The translations under genes were made by a program, and so were the position numbers. From the NCBI GenBank assembly GCA_035771175.1, contig JAYMFD010002346.1, positions 35,675 through 99,674 on the forward strand: DNA of 64,000 nucleotides, in the 5' to 3' direction. Shown piece by piece: positions 60,937 through 64,000 of the stretch. The notes beneath the pieces were generated by a model, which saw nothing but the letters and a program-made list of their open reading frames with translations, made no database searches and had not been told where the DNA came from. Positions within the stretch are counted from its first letter, which is position 1. Each line of letters starts with the position of its first letter. The DNA comes from Paratinospora sagittata (lineage: Eukaryota; Streptophyta; Magnoliopsida; Ranunculales; Menispermaceae).

Positions 60937-63900
60937 GAATTTTTGACCCCTAAAATCTCAAATTTTGGTTTAAATGAACTAAATTAACTTATAAAATGTG
61001 TTTGAGGCAATCGACGACCAATCCACCGGATTGCTTTCTCCACCAACTCTTTGAGCGAGTCCCAATATCCTTCTATGAACCCCCGGAATAGATGGAACTC
61101 CGTTCCAAATATCCCAGTGATTTTTTGACCCCCCAAATATAAAATTTTGGTTTAAAATGAACTAAATATACTTAGAAAAAGTGTATGAGGCAATCACGAC
61201 CAATCCATCGGATTGCTTTTCTCTACCAACTACTCCTTGAGCGAGTCCCAATATCCTTCAAGCAACCCCCAGAATATATGGAACTCCGTTTCAATATCCC
61301 GATGAATTTTTTACCATTAAATCTCAAATTTTGGTTTAAATGAACTAAATTTACTTACAAAATGTGTTTGATGCAATCGCAACCAATCCACCGTATTGCT
61401 TTCTCCGCCAACTCTTTGAGCGATTCCCAATATCCTTCTAGGAACCCTCGGAATAGATGGAACTCTGTTCCAATATCCCGATGAATTTTTGACCCCTAAA
61501 TCTCAAAATTTTGGTTTAAATGAACTAAATATACTTAGAAAATGTGTTTGAGGCAATCGCAACCAATCCACCGGATTGCTTTCTCCACCAAGTCTTTTGA
61601 GCGATGTCCCAATATCCTTTTAGGAACCCCCAGAATAGATGGAACTCCGTTCCAATATCCCGATGAATTTCCGACCCCTAAATCTCAAATTTTGGTTTAA
61701 ATGAACTAAATTTACTTAGAAAATGTGTTTGAGGCAATCGCGACCAATCCACCAGATTGCTTTCTCCATCAACTCTTTGAGCGAGACCTAATATCCTTCT
61801 AGGAACCCCCGGAATAGATGAAACCTTTGTTCCCAATATCCCGGTGAATTTTTGACCCCCAAAATCTAAAATTTTGGTTTAAAATGAACTAAATATACTT
61901 AGAAAAAGTGTTTGAGGCAATCGCTTACCAATCCACCGGATTGGTTTTCTCCACCTACTCCTTGAGCGAGTCCCAATATCCTTTAACCATCCCCCAGATT
62001 AGATGGAACTCCGTTCCAATATCCCGACGAATTTTTGACCCATAAATCTCAAATTTTGGTTTAAATGAACTAAATTTACTTAGAAAATGTGTTTCAGGCA
62101 ATCGCGACCAATCCAACGGATTGCTTTCTCCACCAAGTCTTTGTGCGAGTCCCAATATCCTTCTATTAACCCCTCGGAATAGATGGAACTCCGTACCAAT
62201 ATTCCCGTTGAACTTTTGACCCCCCACCTCTAAAATCTTGGTTTAAATGAACTAAATTAACTTAGAAAATGTGTTTGAGGCAATCGCGACCAATCCACCG
62301 GATTGCTTTCTCCACTCTATTCTTTAAGCGAGTCCCAATATCCTTCTAGCAACCCCCCCAGAATAGATGGAAACTCCGCTCCAATATCCCGATGAATTTT
62401 TGACCCCTAAATCTCAAATTTTGGTTTAAATGAACTAAATTTACTTAGAAAATGTGTTTTGAGGCAATCGCTACCAATCCACCAGATTGCTTTCTCCACC
62501 AACTCCTCTTGAGCGAGTCCCCAATATCCTTCTAGGAAACCCCCCGAATAGATAGAACACCGTTCCAATATCCCGATGAATTTTTGACCCCCTAAATCTC
62601 AAATTTTGGTTTAAATGAACTAAATTAACTTAGAAAATGTGTTTGAGGCAATCGCGACTCAATCCACCGGATTGCTTTCTCCACCTACTCTTTAAGCGAG
62701 TCCCCAATATCCTATCTAGCAAACCCCCCAGAATAGATGGAACTACCGCTCCAATATCCCGATGAATTTTTGACCCATAAATCTCAAATTTTGGTTTAAA
62801 TGAACTAAATTTACTTAGAAAATGTGTTTCAGGCAATCACGACCAATCCACCGGATTGCTTTCTCCACCAAGGTCTTTGTGCGAGTCCCCAATATCCTTC
62901 TATTAACCCTCGGAATAGATGGAACTCCGTACCAATATCCCGTTAAACTTTTGACCCCCACCTCTAAAATCTTGGTTTAAATGAATTAAACTTATTTAGA
63001 AAATGTGTTTGAGGCAATCGCGACCAATCCACCGGATTGCTTTTTCCACCAAACTCCTTAAGCTAGTCCCAATATCCTTCTAGGAACCCCCCGAATAGAT
63101 AGAACTCCGTTCCAATATCCCGATGAATTTTTGACCCCTAAATCTCAAATTTTGGTTTAAATGAACTAAATTAACTTAGAAAATGTGTTTGAGGCAATCG
63201 CGACCAATCCACCGGATTGCTTTTCTCCACCTACTCTTTAAGCGAGTCCCAATATCCTTCTAGCAACCCCCCCAGAATAGATGGAACTCCGCTCCAATAT
63301 CCCGATGAATTTTTGACCCCTAAATCTCAAATTTTGGTTTAAAATGAACTAAATTTACTTAGAAAATGTGTTTGAGGCAATCGCTACCCAATCCATCCAT
63401 ATTGCTTTCTCCACCAACTCTTTGAGCGAGTCCCAATATCCTTCTAGGAACCCCCCGAATTAGATAAAACTCCGTTCCAATATCCCGATGAATTTTTGAC
63501 CCCTAAATCTCAAATTTTGGTTTAAATGAGCTAAATTAACTTAGAAAATGTGTTTGAGGCAATCGCGGACCAATCCACCGGATTGCTTTCTCCACCTACT
63601 CTTTAAGCGAGTCCCAATATCCTTCTAGCAAACCCCCCATAATAGATGGAACTCCGCTCCAATATCGCGATGAATTTTTGACCCCTATATCTTAAATTTT
63701 GGTTTAAATGAACTAAATTTACTTAGCAAATGTGTTTGAGGCAATCGCGACCAATCCACCAGATTGCTTTCTCTCACCAACTCTTTGAGCGAGTCCTAAT
63801 ATCCTTCTAGGAACCCCCCGGAATAGATGAAACTTCGTTCCAATATCCCGGTGAATTTTTGGACCCCCCAAAATCTAAAATTTTGGTTTAAATGAACTAA

Positions 63901-64000
63901 ATATACTTAGAAAAAGTGTTTGAGGCAATCGCGACCCAATCCACCGGATTGGTTTCTCCACCTACTCCTTGAGCGAGTCCCAATATCATTTAAGCAACCA
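60930..64000 (-). repeat. Same 179-bp satellite, inverted segment
   Basis: From the junction to the window end, all landmarks appear as reverse complements, for example AATTTTTGACCCC, GGTTTAAATGAACTAAAT and CAATCCACCGGATTGC, in the order expected for minus-strand monomers. About 17 units fit. Two variant types recur: one with AGCGGAGTTCC (minus-strand reading) at about 62,326, 62,694, 63,240 and 63,605, giving an approximate 5-monomer period of 911-914 bp; and one with the GAGGTGGGGGTC variant at about 62,144 and 62,881. Units average above 180 bp because of many single-base insertions in homopolymers, which may be sequence error. The segment runs off the window end. Confidence 0.95.
62835..63160 (-). 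repeat. Reverse arm of the spaced inverted repeat
   Basis: Read on the minus strand it follows the 60,600-60,929 sequence closely, with small indels and a few substitutions. Unlike the forward arm it continues past GATTGCC into a normal CACATTTTCTAAG monomer, which shows that the forward arm was cut at the junction. Confidence 0.85.

Noticed and set aside
60600..63160. Terminal inverted repeats of a DNA transposon
   Set aside because: Both arms and the interior consist of the same satellite monomers; no transposase-like or unique interior sequence is present.

Overview
The whole 64 kb window is one satellite DNA array. I see no gene, RNA gene, transposon, CRISPR array, telomere repeat or other unique sequence. 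The basic unit is 179 bp (180 bp with one extra C in a C-run), about 42% G+C by counting a typical copy, repeated roughly 360 times (window length divided by unit length). Tandem units of this size and purity point to a eukaryotic chromosome, probably a centromeric, pericentromeric or subtelomeric block. I do not recognise the satellite family and cannot assign a lineage. All open reading stretches are readings through the repeat.

Monomers fall into recognisable families with their own lengths. A is 179/180 bp and the commonest. B is 174 bp, with a different central dyad. C is 177 bp and almost always follows B. A shortened C is 165 bp. D is 179 bp, preceded by an A-tract and starting from a diverged 5' part. 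Their order defines higher-order repeats (HORs), and the HOR type changes along the window.

Layout: 1-2,850 holds mostly A units, and its first 660 bp recur near 21-22.5 kb. 2,850-20,580 is an HOR domain marked by a B1-C1 pair about every 1,965 bp (11 monomers), partly organised as a 3,927 bp (22-mer) super-unit. 20,580-22,860 holds diverged A units. 22,860-25,500 and 28,260-38,775 are B2/C2-rich mosaics, separated at 25,500-28,260 by A units and one stray B1-C1 pair. 38,776-47,945 is four copies of a 2,293 bp 13-mer, the middle two almost identical. 47,946-58,920 carries the same building blocks, with D spaced by 13, 10, 10, 9 and 8 monomers. 58,920-60,929 is noisier, with many one-base homopolymer changes. 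At about 60,930 the array flips, and 60,930-64,000 is the same satellite on the minus strand, equally noisy.

The pattern fits repeated unequal exchange and segmental amplification: several nested duplications of different age, hybrid and half-length monomers, long-range re-use of segments 18-22 kb apart, and a strand-switch junction. The main doubt is technical. Indel-rich stretches at 12.8-14.3 kb and after 59.1 kb, and the near-identical 2,293 bp copies, could partly reflect assembly or consensus error and should be checked against reads.
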